Source of the DNA: Astropecten irregularis
Lineage: Eukaryota; Echinodermata; Asteroidea; Paxillosida; Astropectinidae
DNA length: 64,000 nt
Direction: 5' to 3'
Assembly: GCA_963971285.1 (NCBI GenBank)
Contig: OZ020259.1
Span: 744,001-808,000 of the forward strand
Part shown: in pieces, positions 34,668 through 46,176 of the stretch
How positions within the stretch are numbered: position 1 is the stretch's first letter
Layout: each line of letters opens with the position of its first letter
Translations under genes and position numbers: made by a program
The notes under the pieces: model-generated
What the model saw: the letters and a program-made list of their open reading frames with translations, nothing else
The model's database searches: none
Told to the model about the DNA's origin: nothing

Positions 34668-37202
34668 CTATTTGGTCTTCATGCTACCAATCAGCTGCCC
34701 GAGGTCACTGATATTAGCAACATGATTAGAATGCTTGATGATCAGGTGGTTCTTAAACCAGGAATAATTGTGGGACACGTATCCGCAATATCGACACCTG
34801 AACGTGTTGTAGCCAAGATGGCGCCCCACGTGCTGTTTGAGCGTGCTCATGCTGGTGAAACGCTTCCTGCACTTCAGGCAGCGCAGCTGACTTTGGTTGA
34901 TCAGAGACTTGATGGCTTGGGCTTTCTTGGAGGCGGACTCTCGGTTTTTCTTGGTGCCGCCCTGTTCGGAAGAGGAAGACTCCTCGAGGAGGTGGATGCG
35001 GGTGTGTCGCAGCAAGGAGCTGTGATACTGGAAACGCTTCTTGCATTTGAGACATTTCATGTTCTTCTTGTCCATCATCATCTGAAGGAGTGCCTTGTCC
35101 TCCTCTTCCTCCTTCTCCTGAGGACCTTTAGGCGACACACTGCGATGGTTGAGTCGCGCCTGACGCATTGGAGTCTCCCTCTCCTTGCCAGGTGCAACTG
35201 TATCAATGAGGGATCTCCTGGAACTTCCAGGAGAGCTGGCCGATGAGGTGGAGGGGATGTCCTTTGAGGGACTCTCGGGGACCTTTTTAGCGTCAGCATC
35301 TGCTTTGGCTCTAACTGGTGACGGGGATACATTGGTCTTCCCGTCATCTGCTCCTCTGCTGCTGACCTTCTCGGTAGATGAGGTGCCCACTTTACCGCCA
35401 GAGCCACTTTGTTTTGAGACTGAGGTTCCCTGTTTGTTGGTTCCAGCTTTCACGGTTGAAGCTCCTTGTTTGGGATTTTTCTCCTCGGTTTTGGATGATT
35501 TGCTCGTTGAGGCGATAGCCTTTTTAGAGTCAGCGTCATCAGAATTTTGACTTTGCATCAGGTTTATCCAGACACCAACTTTCATCGACTTGATTGCCTC
35601 TGAAATCTGCTGGATGGTGCGGAACTGTCGGCCATGTTTTCCCATCATGTGACGACGCATCTGCGTGTAGTCGTTATTCTCGTATGGGCACATGCGGCAC
35701 CGGTAACGATTGTAGCCAAAATGGTTGCAGCAGTGCTGCTGCAAGCGCCGTATTGTCGAGAGCTGCTTGTGACAGCGACGGCAACGCATGTTCTTCTCAT
35801 CCATGGTCTGCATCACCTTCCCCCGGGCGATCTCCTCCTGAGTAGCATTGGATGCCGGAGTGTATTTCCCTTCGGCCTGCAATTTCTCCCTCTCATGGAT
35901 GACCTTGTGACGAGCCACGTTGCGACGGTTGGCGAACGTCTTGAAGCATATGTCACACGTTGGAGAGGAATTACTCTCATTGTTATTCTGAGCACCCTTG
36001 CTGTCCGCTGAGTCCTCCGTGGCCTTCTCTTCAATGTTGCGGCTTAGGAGCTCATCGACGCGCTCCGACGACAAGTTATGCATGGCCTGAATGTGGCGGC
36101 GTACGTTGTACACAGACGGGCTACGATACTGGCACAAAGGGCACTTGAACAAGGGCTTTGTGTGAATCCTCATGTGCCAGGCAAGGGCTGTCCAGTTCTT
36201 GCACTTCTTTTTGCAGACGGTGCAAGTGTTCCTGGTGGAAAGCTGCTGGGCTGATGGCCGTACTGCCGTGACTGCCTTCTTCTGTCTGGGAGAAACGCTG
36301 CTGGTTTTCTTGTCTGCCTGAGGGGCGCGAGGTGAAACGCTTCTTGAAATAGTAGGACTCACAGAGGATTTTGGAGCATCTACTTCCACTCTCAGGGTGT
36401 CTTTCTTGGTGCTTGTGTCTGAAGTAGGGGAGGTAGTTTTTTCCAGGTAAAAATGCGAATTCACCGTCTTTAATAAGGAGTGCAGCGTGTCTCTTTTATC
36501 CACTGAAGTTGGAGCGACGACTCGTCCGGCTTTGGCGGCTTGACGTATGGTAATCTCTCCGACAATTTTTGACGTGTCCTCCCCCTGATCTCGCAGTGAC
36601 TTGAAGGAACTCAGTTTGTTGATTTTCTCCTCATGCAGGATGTGATCCGGTTGGACTACCTGCTGTTCGACTGCTCTTGATGTGGTCGGGATCGGGCGAA
36701 GCATGACAAACTTCTCTTCACTATCATAGAGTTCGTTTGTCTGTTTTGGCGTTCCACCTTCTTTGGTCATTGTTGACAGAGACTCTGTGTTTTTGCGAAC
36801 ATCCTGTTCTGGAACTGGAGCACCCCAGGCCAAAATGCGGGCTGCTTCCTCTGGTGATATGCCGTACTCTCTGGAATCTGCGGTCTGCCCTTTGCCGGTT
36901 TGTCGGTTGCCCATGCAAACACGCTCCACACAAAAGCTCTTCTTATGCTCAACGAAGTTCAGCAGGCCGCGGAACAGGCTGCGACAAATGCGGCACTCGT
37001 AGATCACGTCGGCCTCCTGCAGGATCAGCTGCTTCAAAAAGGGCGTGCCAAAACGGAAACAGTCCACGATCTGTTGGATGCCTTGGTGCGCTGGGTTCAT
37101 GGGCGGATGAAGGATGGTGGCATCAGGTTGCTTGGCTTGGGATCCTGGTCCTTCTTGACCCCTGGCAATATCTTGGGGGTCCTGAACACCCATGTTGGAC
37201 AT
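34668..37202 (-). CDS. ZNF800-like zinc-finger protein (844 aa, one coding exon)
   Basis: The N-terminal block at residues 41-91 (GIQQIVDCFRFGT, then CRICRSLFRGLLNFVEHKKSFC) closely matches vertebrate ZNF800, including a C2HC-type finger at 70-91. C2H2 fingers follow at about 327-346, 353-374, 415-435, 473-493, 501-522, 716-736, 774-794 and 802-823. Two finger pairs (473-522 and 774-823) share the linker pattern H-x-GYN-x-x-RCR-x-C. The regions between are Ser, Lys and Pro rich and probably disordered. I chose the ATG at 37202; the frame opens at a GTG four codons upstream, which is not a credible eukaryotic start. An acceptor (T-run then CAG) ends at 37228, so a 5' UTR exon lies further upstream. 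It is probably a nuclear DNA-binding regulator; its targets are unknown. Human ZNF800 is shorter, and part of the extra length is low-complexity linker. Confidence 0.88.
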   Translation of the reverse strand: MSNMGVQDPQDIARGQEGPGSQAKQPDATILHPPMNPAHQGIQQIVDCFRFGTPFLKQLILQEADVIYECRICRSLFRGLLNFVEHKKSFCVERVCMGNRQTGKGQTADSREYGISPEEAARILAWGAPVPEQDVRKNTESLSTMTKEGGTPKQTNELYDSEEKFVMLRPIPTTSRAVEQQVVQPDHILHEEKINKLSSFKSLRDQGEDTSKIVGEITIRQAAKAGRVVAPTSVDKRDTLHSLLKTVNSHFYLEKTTSPTSDTSTKKDTLRVEVDAPKSSVSPTISRSVSPRAPQADKKTSSVSPRQKKAVTAVRPSAQQLSTRNTCTVCKKKCKNWTALAWHMRIHTKPLFKCPLCQYRSPSVYNVRRHIQAMHNLSSERVDELLSRNIEEKATEDSADSKGAQNNNESNSSPTCDICFKTFANRRNVARHKVIHEREKLQAEGKYTPASNATQEEIARGKVMQTMDEKNMRCRRCHKQLSTIRRLQQHCCNHFGYNRYRCRMCPYENNDYTQMRRHMMGKHGRQFRTIQQISEAIKSMKVGVWINLMQSQNSDDADSKKAIASTSKSSKTEEKNPKQGASTVKAGTNKQGTSVSKQSGSGGKVGTSSTEKVSSRGADDGKTNVSPSPVRAKADADAKKVPESPSKDIPSTSSASSPGSSRRSLIDTVAPGKERETPMRQARLNHRSVSPKGPQEKEEEEDKALLQMMMDKKNMKCLKCKKRFQYHSSLLRHTRIHLLEESSSSEQGGTKKNRESASKKAQAIKSLINQSQLRCLKCRKRFTSMSTLKQHVGRHLGYNTFRCRYCGYVSHNYSWFKNHLIIKHSNHVANISDLGQLIGSMKTK

Positions 37203-37839
37203 GATGATGGGCACAGGGCAAAAGAAACTGGAAAAAAAAAAGAATCAAAGAAACAAAAAATCACTACGCTGTTGTTATCTAAACAAAAAGACTTCAAGCA
37301 CCATGTAGAATAATCTCTTTTAAAAGTGTGTGATTCTGAGAAGAACTGGTGGTGAACACTCGACGCGACGTTCTAAACAGTTTGCTCTATCATGCCTGTT
37401 CATCTTTTCTTGACTCCAAGAAAAACTTAAGATTTCTCACAAAAAGTCATCCACAGTATGCAGCGATTGAATAAAAAAAAACAATTCTCATTTACATTCC
37501 CATTTTTGTAGTTAGCATTTTATGAAACCTCATCAATAGAAGCTGAGTGGATAAACACAAAAATTCTCATTTTTCTGTTCAAAATTACATTAAAAAAGCC
37601 CAATTCTTATTGCATGTTGACATTAAGTAAAATGTCAAACTTTTACCAAACCACAACAATAACTAGTTTTGATAAACATCTTTGGAAATATCAACAACAC
37701 TTTCAATGTTCAAAGCCTGTGTGACATTTTGACTCCACCCCCTTACCACGTTTACACAGATGGGTAGGGGGGAGGAAGGGCAGCAGGGGGCAAAGGTCAT
37801 AAATAACAAAATAAATAATCAAATGTTTCAATGAGGCTG

Positions 37840-37975
37840 CCATCAGGTCAAAAACAGGTCATGGGTTCGAATCTCACCTGAGCCAGCGCATGATTTGTTC
37901 ATGTGCACTCAACAAGCACTGAGTATGCAGTGCTCATCTATGCCAGTGAGGGGCAAGCCTAATTTGCATAATTCT
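37840..37975 (+). mobile_element. Second tRNA-derived SINE family, plus-strand copy
   Basis: The B-box-like 'gggttcgaatctcacctgag' is followed by 'ccagcgcatg', 'gtgcactcaacaagcactga', 'gtatgcagtgctcatcta' and 'gcaagcctaatttgcata'. The same segments occur in reverse order and orientation at 55140-55275, and its tail part occurs near 33150-33205. Confidence 0.7.
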
Positions 37976-38103
37976 AGTGTTCAAGTAATTTTGACCTGCG
38001 ACTGCAAGAGTAACAGTAAAAAAAATGGTATTCAAAAAAATTATAGCGATGTATTAAAAATATTTTACAAACACAAACTTTGCGCTCTATCGCCCCCCTG
38101 TCG

Positions 38104-38304
38104 TATAGTGGAACGCCGCTATAATGAACATGGCGGGATGCACGGATATTGTCCGTGATAATGGTCTATTGTTAAATAGTGATTTAAAGAATCATATTCG
38201 GTATATTCGGTATGTATTGAACACAAAAATTGGGAGCCAAGGATGACGTTCAGTATAGCCAAATGTTCAGTAAAGCGGTGTTTGTTATGGTGGCATTCCA
38301 CTGT
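38104..38304. repeat. CAGTGGAACGCCG foldback family, full copy
   Basis: It starts TATAGTGGAACGCCGCTATA and ends 'gttatggtggcattccactg', inverted termini about 200 bases apart, with 'ttgggagccaaggatgacgt' inside. The size and TA-flanked termini fit a Tc1/mariner or pogo-type MITE. Confidence 0.75.
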
Positions 38305-39439
38305 CATGCATTATTTTTGTCAAAGCAACAAAACTTCAAGGAGAGCAAAGCTTATTGCACATGGTTAGTGTGGATTTAATACTTGCTCATTCTACAAAGA
38401 AGACATGAAAAGACCAAAACAAAATCTGGGCTTTCAACATGATTGCTTGTAAAGGCTCATCAAAGCCAATTATGAATTAAGGCCTTGTTCATAAAATTCA
38501 ATGGAAATGTTCATTTAACTTAATTCTAACACAACAATTAGGAGTACACTGATAACAAATACTGGGAAAAAATAAATTTTTTTTTAAGATTATCTATTAT
38601 GAAATTTTAACCAAGTTAGAATTTTTTTAACCTTTCCATGGCTGCTCGATAATGTCTGATTGTTAACTGTTCTTAATAAAGGATTTCAATATTTCAATGG
38701 ACAATTGATGGAAAACAATAATTTAAAAACTTATACGGAAAACAAAATTTTGAAACTTTTGAGGAGAAAACATGGATGAAAGTTTTTTATTATGGGAACC
38801 CGGAATGGGCACATGCATGTATGACTAATTAAATCATAAATGTCCAAAAATTCTATTGTTTCTTCATTTGTATTATTTTATTATTTGTTCATTTTCATAA
38901 CCATCATTTGTACAAAGGCATATTGAGATGTATGTATGGTGATTGAGGACTTATTTTAACCATTGTCAGATCATGTGAAAACACATTAAAAATCATATTA
39001 ATAATTATGATACAATAGGGCCTACCTGCCTACTCTCTGTATCAATACTAGGCCTACTTCTATTTATTCAGTGCACAGTGTGACTGAATGAGAATGTGAC
39101 ATGTCATGGACAAACAAAATAATACAATCCTATTTTTAGTCAGAACATGATTTGATGGTCCATGATCTATGGTCACAACAGCATGTCTTAAGTGCAACTA
39201 CATGTACACTGTACATGTTCAGCCCCACATTTGACATGAAGTTGTGTCAAGTTTATCTACAGTGTGCAGCATGTTTATTGAGACCACTTTTGGCTTGGGT
39301 TCAGACCCCCAAGAATGTCAACATGTCAAGGTTTCTGCCTCAAATTATTGCATAAACTTAGTTTCCATGATGTTGACAGAATCTCAAAACGACAATATCA
39401 AGAAAAACATGTTGGAGAACTATAAAAAATTGGGCCCAT

Positions 39440-40150
39440 GCGAAAACCATGTGAAAGAAAACGAAACCTCGGCGTCACCAGTGTTGCATGTGATATTGCA
39501 TAGGGCCCCCGAGGGCCTCGTCGACCACCAGGCCGGCAACCGAATTCTAGATTCTTGCTCCAAAAACTTCCCGTACGTAAGCTTTCAAAAACCAGCCCAA
39601 ATAACGCCTCCCACCCGCCAGAACATGGACAGTCTTTCATCGGAGAGCCCAAAGGTCCGGACAGTCCGTGGACGTGGGACTTGTCAGGTCATTTCAGGGG
39701 TGTAATTTCGAAGAGAAATCTTGGCACTTTTCTCGGCGCCGAGCACAAAAACTGCACGAGTCGAGACGCAGCGCGTCGGCATTTGGCCGGTTCACCACCG
39801 ATCCGACCCCAAAACATCGCCCAAATTGCCCCTTTCAACGTACCTCAAACTCGCCCAAAACGCAGCACACGGCTTCCAGGGGTGATGAAGGTGTCCACGG
39901 CGAGCGGATCTCGGTGTGAATTGGCGAAAGACGGCAGAAATGGTGGGAATTTTGCGAGGATTCGACACATGCCGGTTTTCGCACACCGTTGCCGAATGGA
40001 GAGAGCAATGGCGCACATTAACTGCGCGATGGCCCTCTTTCTTCTTCGCTACCCACAATGCAACGCGAAAAAAAACCTGGCCAGTAGCGCGGTCGATCAC
40101 GGATCACGTCTGCTCTCTCAACTCCCAGCTCAGCTCAACAGAGCACGTTC
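39440..40150. promoter_or_regulatory. CpG-rich block, candidate promoter of the ZNF800-like gene
   Basis: CG dinucleotides are frequent (GGCGCCGAG, GACGCAGCGCGTCGG, AGCGCGGTCGATCACGG) in an otherwise CG-poor region, and long open frames appear on both strands by composition alone. It lies 2.2 kb upstream of the minus-strand coding exon, a reasonable place for a first exon and promoter. I could not identify the donor site. Confidence 0.4.
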
Positions 40151-43100
40151 ATAATCGTCGTTATATCTCAATCGTGCAATTCTTTGGATACCCGTGACTG
40201 AATGACTGATCATTATTATTTTTTTAAGCTGGAAAATATCTGAGCAGAGAAGAAAAATACTTCTCTAGCTTGTTGTTGTTTTTTCAGTAAACCCAATGTT
40301 AATATTTTTGTTTGAACTAAGTTATAAAAAGACCGTCACAATTTTGAGTTGCCGCTTTGGATTTCTTTTGTCGGTCTTTCAAGTTCGGTCTTGTTGGTTT
40401 CCGAGAGACGGTCCTTCCTTGGTAAAACGAACTTGGTGGGTTGGCCCTAGGACTACGGCTACTCTGGCTTACGTGCAAGATGTGATCATAAGCCCACGTG
40501 AAGTGGCCGGGGAATTTAGTCAATGGGAAAATTAATTTATTATCTTCCAATTGGGCAATAATTTCCTTCATTTAAGTTTTTCCTGCTGACGGTGAATAGC
40601 TGAGCTGTGTAGGCTACCTCTAAATCAAGGAGGTTCCTTCAACTCTCTCGGGCTCGTTTGGTATGACCTTGGTGGGAGGGTTGATGGGCTAACGCAGCTC
40701 TCGATGTCGCAGTCAGAGTGCAGTGTCCTCCAAAATCATTATTGATTTTTTTGAGAGTTTTTTTTTTTTACTTCTCGAGCATCACGGCTTCTTTTGTGCA
40801 GCTATCCACTTTAGTTTTCAGCGGGTGAAATACTGCCGTGGTGCTGGAAGCCAGGCCTTTACAAGCCAGCAGCCCACTCCTAACAGCGATGTGCTAGAAA
40901 GAACTTAGAAGCCAAAGGCCTTCGTTCTATGATGTGCCCTCAAGCTGCAGTGCTGTGTAGTCACGATAGGCAGAGTCACGGCAATCCTGCTTGCCTGTGA
41001 GTCTACTCACTGATGTGGCTCGAGTGCAGTACTGTATATTCCTCCGGAAGTCTACGTCCTTTTTATAGCTGCGCGTGATGCTTGATGTGTGTCAGGCAAC
41101 TAGCTGCGAGCTCATACAAGGAAGTGGTTGGTTGTCTGAATGCCTGAACTATAGCAAAAACGAAAATGAGGATAAAATTAATAATGCACTTTGCCCACGA
41201 CCAATAAAGCCTCAGCAGACCCAATGTGTGGTTCTGTTTTCGTTCTCATTTATCAGGCTGCTTTTGTTGTTGAAGCTGATGTCATCCCCTCGAAAAACCA
41301 GCCTCTCTTAATTTGACTATGAGGAAGTTCACCATGAGGGCATGGAGGTAGCTAGGACCCTCATCTAGGGCATATTGGGTATTGGCTAATTAGTCTACAG
41401 CTATATGCCTTGCATGCTGTGCTGAATTGAAGCGGCTGAGCCGCAACAGCTCACCAGTCTATTTTGCTCTACAGTTTCGGACATCCAAACTCAGGATGAA
41501 AGCCTTACAAGGCCAAGAATGAATCAGCACTTTTCAAGTTATGTCCATAGTCCAAAGTGCATCCTCAAAAACTGTTGCTAGTTCTTGTTTTCAATACAAA
41601 CTAATACGGACGCGTCGTTATCAGTTTGGCATGCGGGATCTTATTATTTATACAACCCCGTTTGGATATTGTTATATAATTATCGCCTATTAATATTGCA
41701 AAGCGCCCGGATGTGACTGCGGTCATAGATATCGAACGCATGACGTCACGGTCACACAGAGCTGTCGCCACGCGACACGTCGTCACACGTCACACGTATA
41801 GCTCCTGGTATTGCTAACCACGCCCACTGCACTGATTAATTAGTCACAGTATAATAGGCCTGTATATTTTACGAGCCGATGATAAAAAAAAAAAAAATTG
41901 TAGACAAAGCACAGTAGGCATACCCAACTTATAAGATCATTTATAAGCATCAGACTAGATAACAGACAAAAATATAGGTACAGCAGAATGAGCTGAATTT
42001 CCTACAATGATAGGTCATTTTGGGCGCCATCTTCCTCTGTTTAAAAGTTGAGGCAATTCTGGAGCCTGACCTTTTAATGGTATAGCCTTCCACAGTTGCC
42101 TCTCTAATAGCTGCACATGCATTGTGCTACGTGACTTTCATTTCTGTTTTGATGCCAATTGTCGATGAATTGTTAACATTTTGTTGTCAGCCTGACAGAA
42201 GGGGCAAGCCGAATTCAAGCGATCGACAGAATCATACTGACATCCAACGCCATGAAGGCCCGAGGAACACGTGGAGATTATAATTAATCATCGAGAAAAA
42301 TCATTTGGGAGCTGAGATGAAACGCGGGGAAAGATCGTTGTACCCAGTGTATCCTGAGAAACAAAAATCGATGAACGGATCGGGTATAAAAGAAGTCATC
42401 TCGAAATGCCGCTCCTTGTGATGCGACAGTACACCGTCCACGGGGTGGTGTCATGACAACAGAACATGGCTGGAGATTGAGCACAGAGGAGCACTAGAAG
42501 ATGAAATCAGCGCGGAGGAAGGAATCATTCTGCCACCATTCATGGATCGCAGAATGACATTCATGTCCAACAAAAGCCGTCCTGTTATGGAGTGAGAGGG
42601 GAAAAACTGAATAAAGACCTTATACTGGGTTTGATATAAAAACGTCACGGTGTGGAAAGTGGAAAGTTTCGTGGCACTTAATGGCGTGGTGATTCATCGT
42701 GATTAAATTTCGCATCGTGAATGAATGCCCCTTGATATTGAAGCAGCGAGCCTGGGCTTCAGTTACAGTGAGTTGCTCTTGGTGCAGTGCCTCCTTATTG
42801 GTTCTTCCTTTTATAATGGTGGCCCTGCTTCTTTCTTCCAATTCTTGCGTCTAGAGATCAGAATGATGGGGCCGGTCGGAAGGATATGTTGAACATTCAT
42901 AGCAATCAGAATCGCACATTATTTTTCTTTAGAATTCAAGTTTTTTACTAGCCTTGATTTTTTTTTTACTAGCCTTGATTCGAGACGCTGATGATAACAG
43001 ACGCGTTTAGTGATGTTACAAAATGTTAGACATAATTGTACCACAATGCTGCAACATCATTGTGGATTTGCCATTGGTCAATTTTTGCCTGGTACACGTG

Positions 43101-43489
43101 GAACATTTCACGTACACGGTTACCAGCCTCAATGAAGACGGTTTAGTCACTAACTGAACTTGATATAATTATGAAACCATAGAGATGCAGGTATGAAACC
43201 AAGATGCAAGGCTTTTTGTGATTGGACAACTTGAGTTTGAGTGCTTCGGTGAAATGAGAGCATCAGGAGTCACTGGGCGGCTCGGAAACAAAAAAAAACC
43301 GGTTTCATTCTGGCCCGGGATTCAAGAATTGACAAGTTAGTTGATAATAATCGATTATCATCAGGTTAAAACGCCATAAACGAAACCGAAAAAACGGAAA
43401 ATAAAGTGGGGAAAAGAAGACAATGCCACTCTAAAAGACAGAGAAACAATCAATCAGTGGGAATATGCGCCGCGGCAGCGCGTTGCCGC

Positions 43490-43835
43490 ATCTACCTTAC
43501 TCCTTCTGTCTTCTGATGGCCATCCCCCAGGCAGCCACGCGACCCATTCCCATCTCAGCAAAATAACGATCCATCTGACGCAACCACGTGTGATGCGGAC
43601 GCTACCGGGCGAGTCCTACCGGTAGGTCCTCTGAAAGAGAGAATTCGCCTTGCAGGATCGCTCGCCAGGGCCCTAGCAACATGCAGTCGCATCTGATGCT
43701 CACGTATCATGCAGGTAATAGGTCTCATCTCCCCCTCCCTGAGTAACCTCTCGTTAGACACACGCTCCGACCAGCGGTCCCCAAGGATCCTCCTCAGACC
43801 CTGTACCGAAGACATGGTGTCGTCTCCCCAGGCCA
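43490..43835 (-). pseudogene. LINE reverse-transcriptase C-terminal remnant
   Basis: On the minus strand the frame reads 'SNERLLREGEMRPITCMIREHQMRLH' in part, followed by 'VARALASDPARRI'. This resembles the conserved tail after the reverse-transcriptase domain in animal non-LTR retrotransposons (LRE..RP.T..IR..QLRLYGHVAR..DPA.R). Codons around the 'GHVAR' position are disrupted and only about 115 residues remain, so it is a dead 3' fragment. Confidence 0.7.
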
Positions 43836-44407
43836 CCCAGTCAAAGAGAGAAATAGTTCGATACTTCGAAGGACTTGAATCAAGTCTGTAGTTTTTTTTA
43901 TACAAACATCACAAAAACACCTCCTCGAGGTTGGAGTAATTCAATCAGGATATATTTCATTTGTAAACAGACTTCGTTTTTTTTTTTCATTTTATATCGA
44001 TTGAGTAGTCCGTGACAAAATAAAAATAGAAGACGAGGAAAAAAAGAAGAAAGACATTGAGCTGAAGTAAGTCGCAAATGATAATAGTGACACAAAGAAT
44101 ACGGGAGAATTGTCGGGACGGGTTGTTCAGTTTAGCGTCTCAAGGGCCGTCAGCTACCGGTCGATTGAGTCAATACTACCCGACGCTCGGCTTCGTGTGA
44201 CCGGTGGGATTTCAGCTAGACGGTATTCTTCCATTCATTTGCGACTCGGCGATGGAGCAGTTACCATAGTAACGGAATAAATTCTCCACCTTCAAAAATG
44301 TTTCCATTTTGCATAATTATATCCTATCTTCTCTTCATCTCCAAGAGAGCGTTTCGAAATTTTGTTTTGTTTGTTGGGATGTTCGTTCCTTTGCTTATAA
44401 TTATGTA

Positions 44408-44440
44408 TGTTGGGGTGTTTGTTTGTTTGTTTGTTTTCTT
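44408..44440. repeat. TTTG microsatellite after TTGGGGTG
   Basis: Several TTTG units follow 'gttggggtgtttg'. The same word and run occur at 10468-10515 and, inverted, at 58493-58530. It may be the tail of a retroposon. Confidence 0.6.
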
Positions 44441-45399
44441 TGCAGTGTGTTTGTTTTGTTTGCTATTTTGCCACTTCCTTCTTGTGCCGAAAAAGAGTTT
44501 TTCTGTAGTAAAAATCAAAACAGAATTTTCCTTTTTTTCACACCGACTTGAGGTTGGCATTTATTTATTGTCAAACAAATCAAACAAAAGTTGCTACGCA
44601 AACATAAGTATTACTTTTTTAATATGTGGTGTTTATTTAATTAATCTTAAATGATTTATATGCTCATTTCTCATTGGTTTATAATCTTTACTGCTGAACT
44701 ATTTTGTTTACATGGTTGTATATTAAATTTGGTATTTACAGTCCTATTAGCATTAAAATTTAATCACTTTTTATAGGTGTGTCAGTTTTTGCAACAAAAA
44801 ATGTAGGATAGGATGACACACCTCTTCAGGGCAAGACCTTGGTGCGGCCCTAACATTTTGCCTCAAACTTAGAAGAGATTTGGGATTTTAGGGGAAATCT
44901 TCATGTTTTGAAACTTTGTCTATAGGCCTAAAGTATGCCTCGGTTAGGCTTCTGGCAAGATAAAAAAGAAATGTTCATCTTAAGTGACTATTGGAATTGT
45001 TGTCATAAACCATTCTCAGTCATTATCATTAAAGTGCTTGGAGTTAGGAGGGCTTGATGTTTCGATCCTAGCAGGATCTTAATCGAAGGATATATAAATT
45101 CAGTCAGTTTCCCTGTGGTTATTTGATCATTATAATAATGTTAACTATTCAAAAGAAACCAGTAACACATATGACAAATAATTCCCAGTTTACATATATT
45201 TTTATAAAATTGATACATTCACAATAATCACGATTAATACTAGTGCTTTTAACACTGGTATTATTCCTCTTTAACATTCTGGCAAAACGTTTCTCCAAAG
45301 TTAGTAAAAGGGACACAATACAACCTGTTTAGACAATGCAGTCTTTGTTACAAACGGACAACAACACAAGTAAATACCGTCACAAAGGCAGGCTCAGTT

Positions 45400-45454
45400 T
45401 GCCGGACGTTCTGAAATGTCCTGAGCCGCTCAGGACATTTCAGAATGTCCGGCA
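45400..45454. repeat. Near-perfect 55-base palindrome
   Basis: Arms 45400-45426 and 45428-45454 pair over 27 bases with a single G-T type mismatch, around a one-base centre. The arm contains TGCCGGACGTTCTGAAATGT and CCTGAGC. Confidence 0.9.
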
Positions 45455-45941
45455 TGTATTTTCCAGTAAAATAATCTTCCATTTATCGTGAGTATAAGAT
45501 AAATTATATTTTAAAACAAAACAAGAGCTAGGTGAGTATTTTCCTGCAATAACAAAAAATCTCTCCATAATTTCCTTGTTAACAGTTTTCTTGTTGACTT
45601 GCTATCAAAATTGAAATGAGCCAAATGGTAAATTAACCTTTAAGTACGGTAGTTATTCACACTAAAACAAAAGAAAGAAAAAATTATAAAATATTGCACA
45701 TCCTATGATTTGGCTTCATTCACTGATAGACAGAAATATGAATGCATACAGAAACGTGTTGGTCCACATAAGAAAAGAAGGTTTGCAGAGACACAATGTA
45801 TTTCCTTTTTAGAGGAGTGGTTATGAAAAGAACCGGTGAGAAGTTGTGATCTCAACGTTCCAGCCAGTGTACTCTGGTCCACAGATAAGGTTATTTTTTC
45901 AGCTGTGGTATTTTTGTATTTCGGATTATTCCATCAATGAG

Positions 45942-46136
45942 CAGAATTCATGTGGAGACGCAATCTGCGTACGGCTCTGCTGGTAGTTGGCTGAAATTGC
46001 CCTTGGTTGGATATCTTCCGTGGTTGAATGTTACATTTCATCACTAAACAGAATTCATATGGAGAGGCTATCTGCGTGCGGCTCTGACGGTACTTGGCTA
46101 AAATTGTCAAAAGTTCAATATCTTCCGTGGTCGAAA
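45942..46136 (-). repeat. Tandem duplication in the EXOC3 3' UTR
   Basis: Two units 107 bases apart begin CAGAATTCAT and share 'tggaga', 'atctgcgt', 'cggctctg', 'ttggct' and 'atatcttccgtggt'. They differ at many single positions, so the duplication is old. They lie 41-235 bases beyond the EXOC3 stop codon. Reading frames across them do not continue the EXOC3 protein. Confidence 0.75.
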
Positions 46137-46176
46137 TGAAGGATCGTGTATGCATCAACTGGCTCAGTGGTTTGGA

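Larger units (their letters stand above)
37228..46176. other. Non-coding region between the ZNF800-like gene and the EXOC3 3' end
   Basis: I see no protein-coding exon. The 5' UTR exon or exons of the ZNF800-like gene should lie here on the minus strand, possibly in the CpG-rich block at 39.4-40.15 kb. The rest holds two repeats near 38 kb, a LINE remnant at 43.5-43.8 kb, a TTTG microsatellite at 44.4 kb, a 55-base palindrome at 45.4 kb and the EXOC3 3' UTR. The stretch 40.2-43.4 kb shows nothing I can name. Confidence 0.55.

Noticed and set aside
34665-35550. Plus-strand frames of 193 and 121 residues
   Set aside because: They are antisense shadows of the ZNF800-like exon.
37203-37214. Longer ZNF800-like start four codons upstream
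   Set aside because: That codon is GTG. The first ATG in frame is at 37202, and an acceptor site lies just upstream.
39244-40197. Several 80-200 residue frames on both strands
   Set aside because: They come from the CpG-rich composition of a probable promoter block; no similarity or splice logic.
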